NCBI RefSeq assembly: GCF_048323655.1
Contig: NZ_JBLUWW010000006.1
Location: 248,001 to 312,000, forward strand
DNA from: Salinimicrobium soli
GTDB taxonomy: Bacteria > Bacteroidota > Bacteroidia > Flavobacteriales > Flavobacteriaceae
Length of the DNA stretch: 64,000 nt
Reading direction: 5' to 3'
In this document: one piece after another, positions 1 to 9,142 of the stretch
Layout: every line of letters begins with the position of its first letter
How positions within the stretch are numbered: position 1 is the first letter of the stretch
Notes under the pieces: generated by a model
The model's input: the letters and a program-made list of their open reading frames with translations, nothing else
What the model was told of the DNA's origin: nothing
The model's database searches: none
Made by a program: the position numbers and the translations under genes

Positions 1-2
1 TT

Positions 3-221
3 TATGAGGATCTCAGTAGGAACAAGCAAAAAGAAATGAATTCGCTTTTTAAGGAATTCGGAGTTCTCCCTTATGAGGTTTCTTCTACTATGATTAAACA
101 AAACCCGGAAAATTTAAATGATCTTATTATTAATTACTATGAGTTAAAAGAGCAATTTTCAGGAACTAAATGGGAAAGGTTTTTTTACCATGATACAAAC
201 CAAACTTTTAGCCCGTCTTAA
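3..221 (+). CDS. Partial CDS, C-terminal end of a probable sulfotransferase-like protein
   Basis: An open frame enters the window from the left (first full codon at 3) and stops at TAA 219-221, giving about 72 C-terminal residues. The visible part starts Y-E-D-L and continues into an amphipathic segment ending L-F-K-E-F-G-V. A (R/K)YEDL followed by a helix and F-x-G is the usual late motif of carbohydrate sulfotransferases, and such enzymes are common in marine polysaccharide clusters. The ATG at 36 is internal rather than the true start. It is followed by two methyltransferases in the same direction. The family call rests on one short motif, so it is tentative. Confidence 0.45.
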   Translation, partial: YEDLSRNKQKEMNSLFKEFGVLPYEVSSTMIKQNPENLNDLIINYYELKEQFSGTKWERFFYHDTNQTFSPS

Positions 222-285
222 AAAAAAAGACTTCTAATAATATGAAGAATTATCCCACTGCTCAGGCAAATCAAGGTCTTATTTG

Positions 286-1158
286 ATGAACACTAAGTTA
301 GCAGCAAAAATTTTGCTTTTTCAAGTACTAGATGAACTTCCAGAGCATTTGGGCATAAGAATTTATCATTTTCTGCAAAGTAAGTTTCAACAGAGATCCC
401 TGGAACAAAAGATTAAAGCCGCTCAGGGAACTTATCAACAACTGCAGCGTCTAACCGATACAGTAGGGATTTCTTTAAAAGATAAAAAGATTCTTGAAAT
501 AGGTTCGGGCTGGTTACCTATCATGCCTTATTTTATAACGTATCTGGGCGGAGCAAAAAAAGTAGAGACGTATGATCTCTACAGGCATTATAATTCAGTT
601 TCAATAAAGAAATTGAATCTCCTGTTTGTTCAACAGTTCGGAATTGAAATTCAAAATACTACGGGAGAATTTTCTCTTCCTCCTGAAGTAGAATATTATC
701 CCAATAAAGATCTATCAGGTGAAATTTTGAAAAATATCGATGTCATTTATTCTAGATTCGTTTTAGAACACGTGAGTCCGGATGAAATAAAAAAGATGCA
801 CTTGAGGTTTAAAAATTCTCTTGACCCCGGTACCCTTGTCATTCATTTTATTTCTCCCAGTGATCATAGGGCTTATGTGGATAAGAGCCTTTCTTTACAG
901 GATTTTTTAAGATTTTCTAAGACAGAGTGGAAGAAAAAATGCACAAAGTTCGATTATCACAACCGTCTTCGTCTGCCAGAATATCTTGAAATTTTTAAGG
1001 AACTCGGTTATTATTTAGAGCATGTTGAATTTGAAATACCTTCTAAAAATAGCACGTCCTATGAAAAGTTTAAAGCCGTATCTATTCATGAAGATTTCGC
1101 AGGCTTTACTGAAGAAGAATTAATGGCCGGCAGTATTAATCTGGTATTAAAGGTGTAA
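286..1158 (+). CDS. Class I SAM-dependent methyltransferase in polysaccharide cluster
   Basis: The 290-residue protein has a Rossmann methyltransferase core. Motif I is E-I-G-S-G-W at residues 71-76, an acidic strand end (T-Y-D-L) lies near 97, and a Y-S-R-F-V-L-E-H-V motif at 155-163 matches the helix after motif II in class I enzymes. It probably methylates a sugar or glycan precursor in the cytoplasm. The acceptor cannot be read from the sequence. A TTG three bases upstream could also start translation, but the ATG at 286 is preferred. The next gene begins 3 bp after its stop, so the two are probably co-transcribed and translationally linked. Confidence 0.8.
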   Translation: MNTKLAAKILLFQVLDELPEHLGIRIYHFLQSKFQQRSLEQKIKAAQGTYQQLQRLTDTVGISLKDKKILEIGSGWLPIMPYFITYLGGAKKVETYDLYRHYNSVSIKKLNLLFVQQFGIEIQNTTGEFSLPPEVEYYPNKDLSGEILKNIDVIYSRFVLEHVSPDEIKKMHLRFKNSLDPGTLVIHFISPSDHRAYVDKSLSLQDFLRFSKTEWKKKCTKFDYHNRLRLPEYLEIFKELGYYLEHVEFEIPSKNSTSYEKFKAVSIHEDFAGFTEEELMAGSINLVLKV

Positions 1159-1161
1159 GGA

Positions 1162-1803
1162 GTGAACAAGAATCTTCTAAAGGTTTACAAAAGTTTCTTA
1201 CATAAAGAGGGCAATCAATATATTGCCAGTGAATATGCAGTGCAAAAGATCTACAAAATTATAAAGACCTTTGATATCACCCATGTGCTTGAAGTGGGGT
1301 TAGGAATTGGGAGCATTTCAGGAAGTATTTTGGCAGTCAATAATAATATTCAATATTCCGGGACTGAATCAAACCCCTTCTGTAAAAAAGCTCTTGAGCG
1401 AAATCTAGGCACTAAAATTAATTATCTCACTGTGTTTGATGACATAACCTCCATAGCGGGAATTAAGCCTATCGAATTTCTTATTATTGATGGGGCAGAT
1501 AATAGTTTAAGAGGTGTAAAGGAATTACTCAATCAGCATGCAATAATAGTAATAGAGGGTGATCGAACTCCGCAATTGAAAGTATTGAGAGAACTGTTTC
1601 CCTATCATAAGTATGTGCATTCTATCAGCCTGAAAAAGAATTCAGGATCGGGACCTTTTAAAGAAGGCACCTGGCAGGGAGGCCTGAAAATAATTTTTAT
1701 TGATCCTACATGGAAACAAAAGATCTGGTGGGCCAGGGAAAAACTGCTTACCAAGTTAAAATATCAGTATCCCGGAAGATATTTTGGTAGCACAACAGAT
1801 TGA
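1162..1803 (+). CDS. Class I SAM methyltransferase-like protein
   Basis: A 213-residue protein with a GTG start at 1162, preceded by AAGGA-like purines and only 3 bp from the previous stop. It has a glycine-rich motif I (V-L-E-V-G-L-G-I-G) at 42-50 and a strand F-L-I-I-D-G-A-D at 106-113, as in O-methyltransferases that use metal or act on small hydroxylated substrates. The C-terminal 40 residues are basic and Trp/Tyr-rich. The substrate is unknown, and the setting suggests glycan decoration. The neighbouring gene at 286 is a different methyltransferase subtype, not an obvious paralog. Confidence 0.7.
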   Translation: MNKNLLKVYKSFLHKEGNQYIASEYAVQKIYKIIKTFDITHVLEVGLGIGSISGSILAVNNNIQYSGTESNPFCKKALERNLGTKINYLTVFDDITSIAGIKPIEFLIIDGADNSLRGVKELLNQHAIIVIEGDRTPQLKVLRELFPYHKYVHSISLKKNSGSGPFKEGTWQGGLKIIFIDPTWKQKIWWAREKLLTKLKYQYPGRYFGSTTD

Positions 1804-1865
1804 AGAGCCAGATAAAGGTTTTTCTTTGTTTTATAATATTTACCTTGCAATCAAAATTTTTATAA

Positions 1866-2864
1866 ATGGCCTTTATTATCGCAGAGGTAGGTCAAGCTCA
1901 TGAAGGCAGTTTGGGTATGGCACTTTCCTATATAGACGCCTTGGCTGAAACCGGAGTAGATGCCGTAAAATTCCAGGTTCACATAGCCGAAGCCGAAAGC
2001 AGTATTCATGAACCTTTTCGTGTAAAATTTTCTTATCAGGATTCTTCCAGGCTGGAGTATTGGAAACGAATGGAATTTGATAAAAATGAATGGTTACTTT
2101 TAAAGAACAGGTGTGATGAAAAGGGCGTGGAATTTTTAGCCTCTCCATTCAGTAATGCGGCGGTAGATCTTTTGGAAGATATCGGGGTTAAAAGATATAA
2201 GCTCGGTTCAGGAGAAGTAACTAATTTTTTGTTGCTGGAAAAGATAGCAAGAACTGGTAAGCCGGTTATTCTCTCATCCGGGATGAGCTCGTATACGGAG
2301 CTCGATGATGCGACAGAATTCTTGAAAAAAAGGGGAGTGGAGTATTCATTACTGCAATGTACAACTGCCTATCCCACCCGACCTGAGAACTATGGTCTCA
2401 ATGTAATCCGAGAATTGAAAGACCGATACGGAGTTAAAATTGGTTTTTCAGATCATTCGGCAAAGATAGAAACATGTTTGGCAGCCCGGGCTTTGGGAGC
2501 TGAAATCTTGGAATTTCATTCAGTTTTTGATAGGAGAAGTTTCGGGCCGGACGCAGAATCCTCGCTTGAAATAGATGAGGTGGCACAATTGGTTGAGAGG
2601 ATCAGAAATATTGAAACAGCTTTTAGGAATCCTGTAGATAAATCTTCAAATACTGTTTTTGGAGAAGTAAAAAGTATTTTTGAAAAATCTCTTGCTGTGA
2701 ACAAAGACCTTAAAAAAGGTCATATCCTGGCATTTGAAGATCTTGAAGGGAAAAAACCCAAAGGATATGGAATTGATGCTGCCGATTTTGGGCAGGTGGT
2801 GGGAAGAGAACTTACCCGGTCTGTCAGAAAATTTGATTTTTTGACCAAAAATGATATTAAATAG
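1866..2864 (+). CDS. neuB: N-acetylneuraminate synthase family protein (nonulosonic acid synthase)
   Basis: This 332-residue protein opens with A-E-V-G-Q-A-H-E-G, the family variant of the AEIGxNHxG barrel start. It keeps K-L-G-S-G-E and P-V-I-L-S-S-G-M (about residues 113-140) and F-S-D-H-S near 195, and ends in a SAF/antifreeze-like domain from about residue 275. NeuB-type enzymes condense phosphoenolpyruvate with an N-acetyl hexosamine to give a nine-carbon ulosonic acid (sialic, legionaminic or pseudaminic). The sequence does not fix which one. No epimerase (neuC) or CMP-transferase (neuA) lies in the window, so these would be upstream or elsewhere. It probably feeds the downstream glycosyltransferases. 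Confidence 0.85.
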   Translation: MAFIIAEVGQAHEGSLGMALSYIDALAETGVDAVKFQVHIAEAESSIHEPFRVKFSYQDSSRLEYWKRMEFDKNEWLLLKNRCDEKGVEFLASPFSNAAVDLLEDIGVKRYKLGSGEVTNFLLLEKIARTGKPVILSSGMSSYTELDDATEFLKKRGVEYSLLQCTTAYPTRPENYGLNVIRELKDRYGVKIGFSDHSAKIETCLAARALGAEILEFHSVFDRRSFGPDAESSLEIDEVAQLVERIRNIETAFRNPVDKSSNTVFGEVKSIFEKSLAVNKDLKKGHILAFEDLEGKKPKGYGIDAADFGQVVGRELTRSVRKFDFLTKNDIK

Positions 2865-2884
2865 CTTTTGCACTTCAATTGTAA

Positions 2885-3898
2885 ATGGACAAGGTAGTAA
2901 TACATTTTAATTCCACTTTGCCCCATTTCATTCAGATTTTTGCCGGTTTGGAATACCTGCGGGAGAAGGGTGATATTGACACGGAATATCGCCTTGAATT
3001 ATCTCGTTATCCGGTCAATATTTTAAAGGTCAGCTATAAAGGCCGGAACCTGTTCTTTGATATGGCCGATAATTCGGAAATCAATGCTGAATGTTACGAA
3101 GAAGCTGACTTTTATATTAAACGAATGCTTCTTCACTCAGATTTTGAAAAAAGCAATAAACTATATCCTTTTGGACTAAATTACCTGGTCTTTTATGAAA
3201 ACAGGTTTCTAAAAAAAGCTTTTTTAAAACAATGGAAACTATTGCAATACTCCATTCGATTTTCCAGGACAGTATCCGGTTTATTGGACGTGAGAGGCTG
3301 TATTAACAATAACAGTGTACACCAAATGCAAAATGAACCTTCAGGTAACAAACAAATAATCTTCAGGACGCGACTTTGGGACCCGGAAAGGAATAGTGTA
3401 GAATGGAAAAAAGAAGAAAGAGAACGGCTGAATAATGAGCGAATAGTTCTGAATCGCCTTTTAAAGGAAAAATATTCAAATGATTTTTTAGGGGGAATCG
3501 AAAAAAGTGAACTTGCATTAAAGAAATGTCCCGACCTGTTGCTTAGAAAAGCAGAATATCATAAAAAAGAATTTCTCACTCATTTAAAAAATTCTGGAAT
3601 CGGAATAGTTAACCAGGGCCTAGAGAAGAGTATTGGCTGGAAATTCGGGGAATATGTAGCTCACAGTATGGCTGTGGTCTCAAATCCAATTGACAAGTAT
3701 AAACTATTTGGTCCACTAACGGAAGGTGAGAATTATCTTAAATATCAAACAACGGAGGATTGCATCGCCGCAATAGACCATTTACATAGGGATGATCGAC
3801 TAAGACTGGAAATGCAGAAAGCTAATAAATCCTATTACGATAATTATTTACATCCGGGAGTAAAGATTGCAAAAATCTTTAGTATGTTAGGTTTTTAG
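2885..3898 (+). CDS. Putative glycosyltransferase-like protein
   Basis: A 337-residue protein that lacks clear catalytic motifs but has the pattern of a GT-B-like C-terminal half. Residues about 235-260 read G-I-G-I-V-N-Q-G-L and then W-K-F-G-E-Y-V-A-H-S-M-A-V-V, like the donor-site loop E/Y-x-x-A-x-A-x-G-x-x-V of family-1-type enzymes. This is followed by a tail resembling the usual terminal repeats that count days or columns (Y-Q-T-T-E-D-C-I-A-A-I). The position between neuB and a GT2 gene, with 20 bp and 11 bp gaps, supports a transferase role in polysaccharide assembly. The donor and acceptor are unknown. Confidence 0.5.
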   Translation: MDKVVIHFNSTLPHFIQIFAGLEYLREKGDIDTEYRLELSRYPVNILKVSYKGRNLFFDMADNSEINAECYEEADFYIKRMLLHSDFEKSNKLYPFGLNYLVFYENRFLKKAFLKQWKLLQYSIRFSRTVSGLLDVRGCINNNSVHQMQNEPSGNKQIIFRTRLWDPERNSVEWKKEERERLNNERIVLNRLLKEKYSNDFLGGIEKSELALKKCPDLLLRKAEYHKKEFLTHLKNSGIGIVNQGLEKSIGWKFGEYVAHSMAVVSNPIDKYKLFGPLTEGENYLKYQTTEDCIAAIDHLHRDDRLRLEMQKANKSYYDNYLHPGVKIAKIFSMLGF

Positions 3899-3909
3899 CA
3901 TTTGGATCT

Positions 3910-5451
3910 ATGAAAATTCTGGTTCACAAAAATGAAGGTTTGGTAGTCAAGATAATTGGCTTAGAGGAAAATGTGCTCAAATTGAAAAGTAAGCGATGTT
4001 CAGCAGCTCTTTATGAGTTGGCTCAGAATTTTCCAGATGAAGTAATTGGGTGGTGTGAAGAGAGCTTGGTGCCAGATCTTGATCTTGACAACTGGGATGG
4101 AATTTTTCATCATGACCTGATCATGGCGTCCTATGGACAAAATCAAATGTTTTTACCTCCGGACATTGGTTATGTAGATCAATTACCTTTCGTAAATATT
4201 GAAAGAAATGTTAGTTACGGGTCGTGGCTTATGAGCAGTGATGTCGGGGGGATAATGGGAAAAGTTCTTTTAAAGTTTGTGCAGGTAACCCAGGGGATAC
4301 ATAACTTCAGCTATTTACTAAATGTCATTGCCAAAACGGGACAGCAAAATTCACTTTTTTGCTATAGTGCTCCTGGTTTGATCCAGAACAGGACTAAACT
4401 TCCTATTTCTTATTCAGCCTCCAAAGGCCAGCTGTTTAGGTTTGTTAGACAAAATTATACTAACATAAAGGTCTTTATACTATTCTGGTCACTATATAAA
4501 TATGAAAGCAGGATATATTTATGGCCGTTGTTTAAAAGTGTGTTTTATCCAAAGATTATCGATAAAAGACCTGACCTTTCCGATTTTGGCATTAGATCTA
4601 ATAAAGTGCCCGAATCCGATACTTCCGTTGATGTAGTGATTCCTACAATGGGGCGCAAAAAATATCTGTTGCAGGTGTTAGGGGATTTATCTGTTCAAAC
4701 CCTACTCCCCAAGAAGGTTGTAGTGGTGGAGCAAAGCATAAATGGTACTGCTTCAGAACTGGATTTTATTGTGGACCGGGATTGGCCATTTTTGGTAATC
4801 CTTGAGTTTTTAATGATGCCCGGGGTCTGTCGGGCAAGGAATATTGGAATTAAAAGAACTGATTCCAGGTGGGTGTTTTTCTCAGATGATGATCAAAGAC
4901 TGGACAAGACGGTTATAGAAAAATCTATACGAAGTTTAAACCGATTGGGAGCAAGATGTCTTACTACGAGTTATTTACAGCCGGGGGAGATAAAGCTCTA
5001 TAAGCTGAAAAAACAATGGGGCACATTCGGTGCCGGTAACAGTTTCGTTCATCGGGATTACTTAGAAAAAGTAAAATTTTCAGAGGCCTATGAACACGGG
5101 TACGGGGAGGATAAAGATTTTGGGATGCAACTTAGAAAAGCCGGATGTGACATTATTTATGATCCTGATATTGAGATACGACACTTAAAGGCACCTGAAG
5201 GAGGATTTCGACATAAACCTGTTTTAGAATGGGAAATTACCCCTCCGCTCCCAAAACCATCTCCCACTATAATGGTCTATGCACTTCAACATTTTTCTAT
5301 TGAACAGCTATTGGGTTATAAGACTCACTTATTTTTGAAATATTATTTTAATCAGCAAATTAGAAATCCTCGATTGTACCTTCAGCGTATGAAAAAGCAA
5401 TGGAAAGAAAGTGAGGTTTGGGCAAAGAAATTAATTTTGAATAAATACTAA
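3910..5451 (+). CDS. Glycosyltransferase family 2 with extra N-terminal domain
   Basis: The protein has 513 residues. A GT-A/GT2 domain begins near residue 240 (D-V-V-I-P-T-M-G-R) and carries the metal-binding triplet D-D-D at 326-328, followed by an E-D-K-D motif near 400 (G-Y-G-E-D-K-D-F-G-M), the position of the catalytic base. The first 235 residues are not a recognised transferase domain and contain several aromatic, membrane-like stretches around 180-205. It probably transfers a nucleotide-sugar residue to the growing repeat unit at the cytoplasmic face of the inner membrane. The function of the N-terminal region is unknown to me. Confidence 0.8.
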   Translation: MKILVHKNEGLVVKIIGLEENVLKLKSKRCSAALYELAQNFPDEVIGWCEESLVPDLDLDNWDGIFHHDLIMASYGQNQMFLPPDIGYVDQLPFVNIERNVSYGSWLMSSDVGGIMGKVLLKFVQVTQGIHNFSYLLNVIAKTGQQNSLFCYSAPGLIQNRTKLPISYSASKGQLFRFVRQNYTNIKVFILFWSLYKYESRIYLWPLFKSVFYPKIIDKRPDLSDFGIRSNKVPESDTSVDVVIPTMGRKKYLLQVLGDLSVQTLLPKKVVVVEQSINGTASELDFIVDRDWPFLVILEFLMMPGVCRARNIGIKRTDSRWVFFSDDDQRLDKTVIEKSIRSLNRLGARCLTTSYLQPGEIKLYKLKKQWGTFGAGNSFVHRDYLEKVKFSEAYEHGYGEDKDFGMQLRKAGCDIIYDPDIEIRHLKAPEGGFRHKPVLEWEITPPLPKPSPTIMVYALQHFSIEQLLGYKTHLFLKYYFNQQIRNPRLYLQRMKKQWKESEVWAKKLILNKY

Positions 5452-5488
5452 ATGCCGGTTTAGTGTACGTTTTGAGATCGATAAATTG

Positions 5489-7345
5489 ATGAAGTTTCTT
5501 TTAACTAATAGCGAAGGGCAGTTCCAGACTTCCAAAGAAACACCTTTTGAATTGACTAAAAAAAAGGTGGGAGATTACACATGGTATTGTGAAAAAGAGA
5601 ATTCGGTCTTTGAAACAGATAGATTTTTGAGCCTAACCGAGGGCTATATGAGGGATCTGGATCAGGATATAGCACCCGGGGTAAACTCAACAGAAAAAGT
5701 TGTCCAGCAGTATTCTAGAAAATGGCCCTTACCCGAAAACGTCACTGGCTCTTTTTCTTCAGTTGTTGTTGATAAGGAGTTGAATGAAATAATCCTTTTT
5801 AATGACGTAATAGGTATATATCCTCTATACTATAAATACAGTGGGGAAGAGTTGTTTATAAGCAACAGCATTATTTTATTGGGAATTTTTACAGGTGGTG
5901 AATTTGATGAAGTTGGTATTACCCAAAGGTGCATGGCCCCGGAGTTTTCTGCCATTGGAGGAAGGACTATTTTAAAGGATTGCAGACGGTTGTTACCCGG
6001 GGAATGGATAAAATTCGAGCAGAATAAAGCGAATCCTGAAGTAAAATATGACAATTCGCTGTATCACAACCTGTCTTCTCCTGATCTTAAAAAGGAGCAG
6101 GTCCGTGACTATTGGAGATCGTATAAAAGAGAAGTGAAGTTTCTCCTGAATAATTCAAAAAGTGTAAAACTAGCATTAAGTGGCGGCATTGATAGTCGTA
6201 CGCTTTTAGCTGCTATACCTGAAGATAAGGAATTAAATTGTCTTACTTATGGGGCAGAGGACAATTATGAAACCGAAATAGCCAATAGATTGGCTCGGTT
6301 AAAAAAGGCATCCTTCAAGAGTTTTTCTCAGCCTGAACTTTATTTTCCTGATGTCGAAAAGATTATGGAATATACACTCGATACTGAAGCTCTGTACCTT
6401 AATTCGTGGTTAGAGATACTGGAAAATACTTCAGAAGAGAAATCCATTCCTTTATTAATAGGAGACTTTAGTACAGTGTTAACGGGAAGGACAATAAAGA
6501 AATTTTCGGGTAAGAAGCTAAAACCTCGTGATTTCATAAATCATTTCGTTTTTCAGAAGCCCTATCAGCTGGAAGAGAATAATCCCGAGAGCTTTCAGGA
6601 ATGGAAGAATGAGGTGTTTTACCAGTTTTCCCGACGTTATACACCAGGGAAAGTGTCACAGCTAAATTCAAACCTTGGACGGGAGCAGTTGATTAGTAGC
6701 TTAAAAACTGACCTTGAGGAACTTTTTTGTCGGATCGAAAGCCATAATTTGAAATACATTGAATTAGTGGATGAACTCTTTACCTGGTACACCCACTCAA
6801 GAATTCCCATGGGAAAACAAGTCTTAATTTGTAACAGGAAGTATAAGGCTTTTTGCCCTTCAATGTCATTGGGTAATCTTCGAATGGCCAGTAGGATGCA
6901 TCCTAATTCCCGCCTAAGTTTTAGATTTATTAAAAAACTTTTCAGAGAGGCAAAAGAATTCGAAGAATTGAAAAAAGTTCCAACAAGTCAGGCTCCTCTG
7001 GTACCGTTCAATTTTCCCGATTTTATTCGTTTTCCAATATGGGCCGCCAGGGAAAAGGTGGACCAGGTATTAATAAAACGAATGGTCCGAAAAAACGACC
7101 CTTACGGGAGATACAGATTGTTTAAATCGAATAACTGGGTACAGGTGTATCAAAATCCGGAGATGGAAGATAATATTCGGGCCTACTTTTCAAAGAATCA
7201 ATTAGGAGAGGGATATTCCAGTTTTTTGTTGAACCAGGCTAAAGCAAGGAAGAATATGAAGCAGTGGCCTTTCGCCAATCTTGAGATTATAAATGCTGCA
7301 GGATTAAATGCTGAATTGAACTATATTAGGAAATATACTGAATGA
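5489..7345 (+). CDS. Asparagine synthase-like ATP-dependent amidotransferase lacking Cys2
   Basis: A 618-residue protein. The C-terminal half has the PP-loop S-G-G-I-D-S at 231-236 for AMP-forming activation of a carboxylate. The N-terminal part keeps the Ntn-glutaminase fold pattern (F-N-D-V-I-G-I-Y-P-L-Y-Y, I-S-N-S) but begins M-K-F, not M-C, so the glutamine-hydrolysing nucleophile is absent. Relatives in O-antigen loci (for example WbpS of Pseudomonas) amidate uronic acids, so an amidated or aminoacylated sugar acid is the likely product. That is inference. A TTG sits 3 bp before the chosen ATG. The end overlaps the next gene by ATGA at 7342-7345. Confidence 0.75.
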   Translation: MKFLLTNSEGQFQTSKETPFELTKKKVGDYTWYCEKENSVFETDRFLSLTEGYMRDLDQDIAPGVNSTEKVVQQYSRKWPLPENVTGSFSSVVVDKELNEIILFNDVIGIYPLYYKYSGEELFISNSIILLGIFTGGEFDEVGITQRCMAPEFSAIGGRTILKDCRRLLPGEWIKFEQNKANPEVKYDNSLYHNLSSPDLKKEQVRDYWRSYKREVKFLLNNSKSVKLALSGGIDSRTLLAAIPEDKELNCLTYGAEDNYETEIANRLARLKKASFKSFSQPELYFPDVEKIMEYTLDTEALYLNSWLEILENTSEEKSIPLLIGDFSTVLTGRTIKKFSGKKLKPRDFINHFVFQKPYQLEENNPESFQEWKNEVFYQFSRRYTPGKVSQLNSNLGREQLISSLKTDLEELFCRIESHNLKYIELVDELFTWYTHSRIPMGKQVLICNRKYKAFCPSMSLGNLRMASRMHPNSRLSFRFIKKLFREAKEFEELKKVPTSQAPLVPFNFPDFIRFPIWAAREKVDQVLIKRMVRKNDPYGRYRLFKSNNWVQVYQNPEMEDNIRAYFSKNQLGEGYSSFLLNQAKARKNMKQWPFANLEIINAAGLNAELNYIRKYTE

Positions 7346-8343
7346 TTGATTTTGGATTGATAATATGTACTTATAAGAGGCCACTAGCGGTAAGACGATT
7401 ATTGGAATCTATCGAAGATCAATCGTTTTATCCGGGGGAGATTGTAGTCGTGGACGGTTCGCCTGATGATTCTACAAAGCAAATACTCCATGAGAGGATA
7501 TTTAAAGATCTTAAATATTTTCCAGTAGCTAAGAAAGATCTGGGGTTGACAAAACAGCGAAATTATGGTCTTTCTCAAATTTCCGCCGATCTTGAGGTAG
7601 TCTGTTTTTTAGATGACGATGTTCTTCTGAAACCAGATTTTTTTGAAAACCTCTTAAACACTTACTATAACTATCCCAATGCCCTTGGAGTAGGGGGGTA
7701 TATTATTGATAACACTATAGACTGGAGAAGGGCTGATGGAGCCATAAAAACGGAAGAATATGAGATAGATGGTTGGGTGCGGCCTTTAGGCAGTCGTAAT
7801 GCATTAAGGAGAAAATTAGGATTGCTGAGTAACCTGCCCCCCGGATTTATGCCACAGGCTTCCAATGGACTTTCTATTGGTTTTTTGCCTCCATCTGGCC
7901 AGACATATCCCGTGGAATTTTTTATGGGAGGAGTGGCATCGTATAGAACAGAGGTGTTCAAATACAACAGGTTTTCTTCTTATTTTGAGGGGTATGGACT
8001 TTATGAGGATATGGATTTTTGTCTACGGGCGTCAAAGATGGGACAATTATATGTTAACACCTCTGCCCGGTTATACCACTATCATGAAGACTCCGGAAGG
8101 CCTAACCGATTTGAATATGGGAAAATGGTTATTCGCAACGGATGGTATGTCTGGAGGGTTAAATATCCCTCACCCGGATTAAAAGCCAGGTTAAAATGGA
8201 ATGCGACAGCTTTATTATTAACTTTGGTGCGGTTAGGTAATGCTGTAAACACCCCAAAGAGAATAGAAGCCTTGACCGAGAGCACCGGGAGAATTATTGG
8301 TTGGTGCAGCCTCTTATTTGATAAGCCGAAACATGAATCCTGA
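7342..8343 (+). CDS. Glycosyltransferase family 2
   Basis: The protein has 333 residues. The GT2 start is G-L-I-I-C-T-Y-K-R at residues 5-13. The D-D-D metal motif is at 91-93 within C-F-L-D-D-D-V, and the Y-E-D-M-D-F motif (E222/D223/D225) supplies the likely base. A C-terminal basic amphipathic segment (about 260-310) may associate with the membrane. It starts at the ATGA overlap with the amidotransferase gene and overlaps the next methyltransferase by 11 bp, so these genes form one tight operon. It adds one sugar of the repeat unit. Donor specificity is not readable. Confidence 0.88.
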   Translation: MIDFGLIICTYKRPLAVRRLLESIEDQSFYPGEIVVVDGSPDDSTKQILHERIFKDLKYFPVAKKDLGLTKQRNYGLSQISADLEVVCFLDDDVLLKPDFFENLLNTYYNYPNALGVGGYIIDNTIDWRRADGAIKTEEYEIDGWVRPLGSRNALRRKLGLLSNLPPGFMPQASNGLSIGFLPPSGQTYPVEFFMGGVASYRTEVFKYNRFSSYFEGYGLYEDMDFCLRASKMGQLYVNTSARLYHYHEDSGRPNRFEYGKMVIRNGWYVWRVKYPSPGLKARLKWNATALLLTLVRLGNAVNTPKRIEALTESTGRIIGWCSLLFDKPKHES

Positions 8344-9142
8344 AGAACGAGCAGCCGTCAATAAACGTCAGAGAGAATTCTATGACAGCAAGCATAAGAA
8401 CCTACCTACCAGGATCTGGTCTTTTTTTAGAAATGGTTTACTGAATAAGATCAAAAAACAACTGCAGGTGGAGCGGGATATATATGAGTTACACAAAAAG
8501 TGGTTTGGAGATCTTTCCAATAAGAAGGTTTTGGATCTGGGATGTTATAAAGGCAATAGTCTTAGTTTTTACCTGGCTTCAAATTCTAAAAGTTACCTTG
8601 GTATTGATCTAAGTGCAACCGGAATAACGTACCTGGAGAAACGTTTGAAAAATATTCCAACTGCAAGAGCTGAGGTTGTAGATTTTCTATCCAAGGACTT
8701 TAAAGAAGGTGATTTTGATCTCATTTATGCCTATGGGGTACTTCATCATTTTAAAGATGTGGATGAATTGATCGCTCAACTGGATAAAAAGCTGGCAGTA
8801 GGTGGGGTAATCATAAGTTATGATCCTCTTCAAACCAGTATACCGATGAAGTTTTTCAGGATGTTGTACCGGCCTTTTCAATCTGATAAGGACTGGGAGT
8901 GGCCTTTTAGCAAAAAAACCTTTTTTAAATTCCAGGAAAATTTTGAGGTGAAAGAAAGAAGAGGGGTCCTTGCGAAGGCAAAATATGCAAGTTTGTTGAA
9001 TTTTATGCCGGTTTCCGAGGAGTATAAAGAAAAGAAAGCAAAAAAATGGCACAGAAGTGATTGGGAAAAGTCTTCTCAGTCAGACACCTATTTGTTCAGG
9101 TGTATGCATCTCAGTATGCTATTGCAAAAAAAGTCCCTGTGA
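8333..9142 (+). CDS. Class I SAM-dependent methyltransferase
   Basis: The protein has 269 residues from the ATG at 8333; a TTG at 8297 in frame would add 12 residues but lies deeper in the previous gene. Motif I is V-L-D-L-G-C-Y-K-G-N (about 66-75), then G-I-D-L-S near 92 and Y-A-Y-G-V-L-H-H-F near 135, a standard Methyltransf_11/25 arrangement. It probably methylates a sugar or lipid-linked intermediate. The stop TGA (9140-9142) shares its A with the ATG of the following glycosyltransferase. Confidence 0.82.
   Translation: MNPEERAAVNKRQREFYDSKHKNLPTRIWSFFRNGLLNKIKKQLQVERDIYELHKKWFGDLSNKKVLDLGCYKGNSLSFYLASNSKSYLGIDLSATGITYLEKRLKNIPTARAEVVDFLSKDFKEGDFDLIYAYGVLHHFKDVDELIAQLDKKLAVGGVIISYDPLQTSIPMKFFRMLYRPFQSDKDWEWPFSKKTFFKFQENFEVKERRGVLAKAKYASLLNFMPVSEEYKEKKAKKWHRSDWEKSSQSDTYLFRCMHLSMLLQKKSL

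Noticed and set aside
7865..8182. 105-codon + frame inside a GT2 gene
   Set aside because: It is in another frame of a gene with clear GT2 motifs, so it is a shadow.
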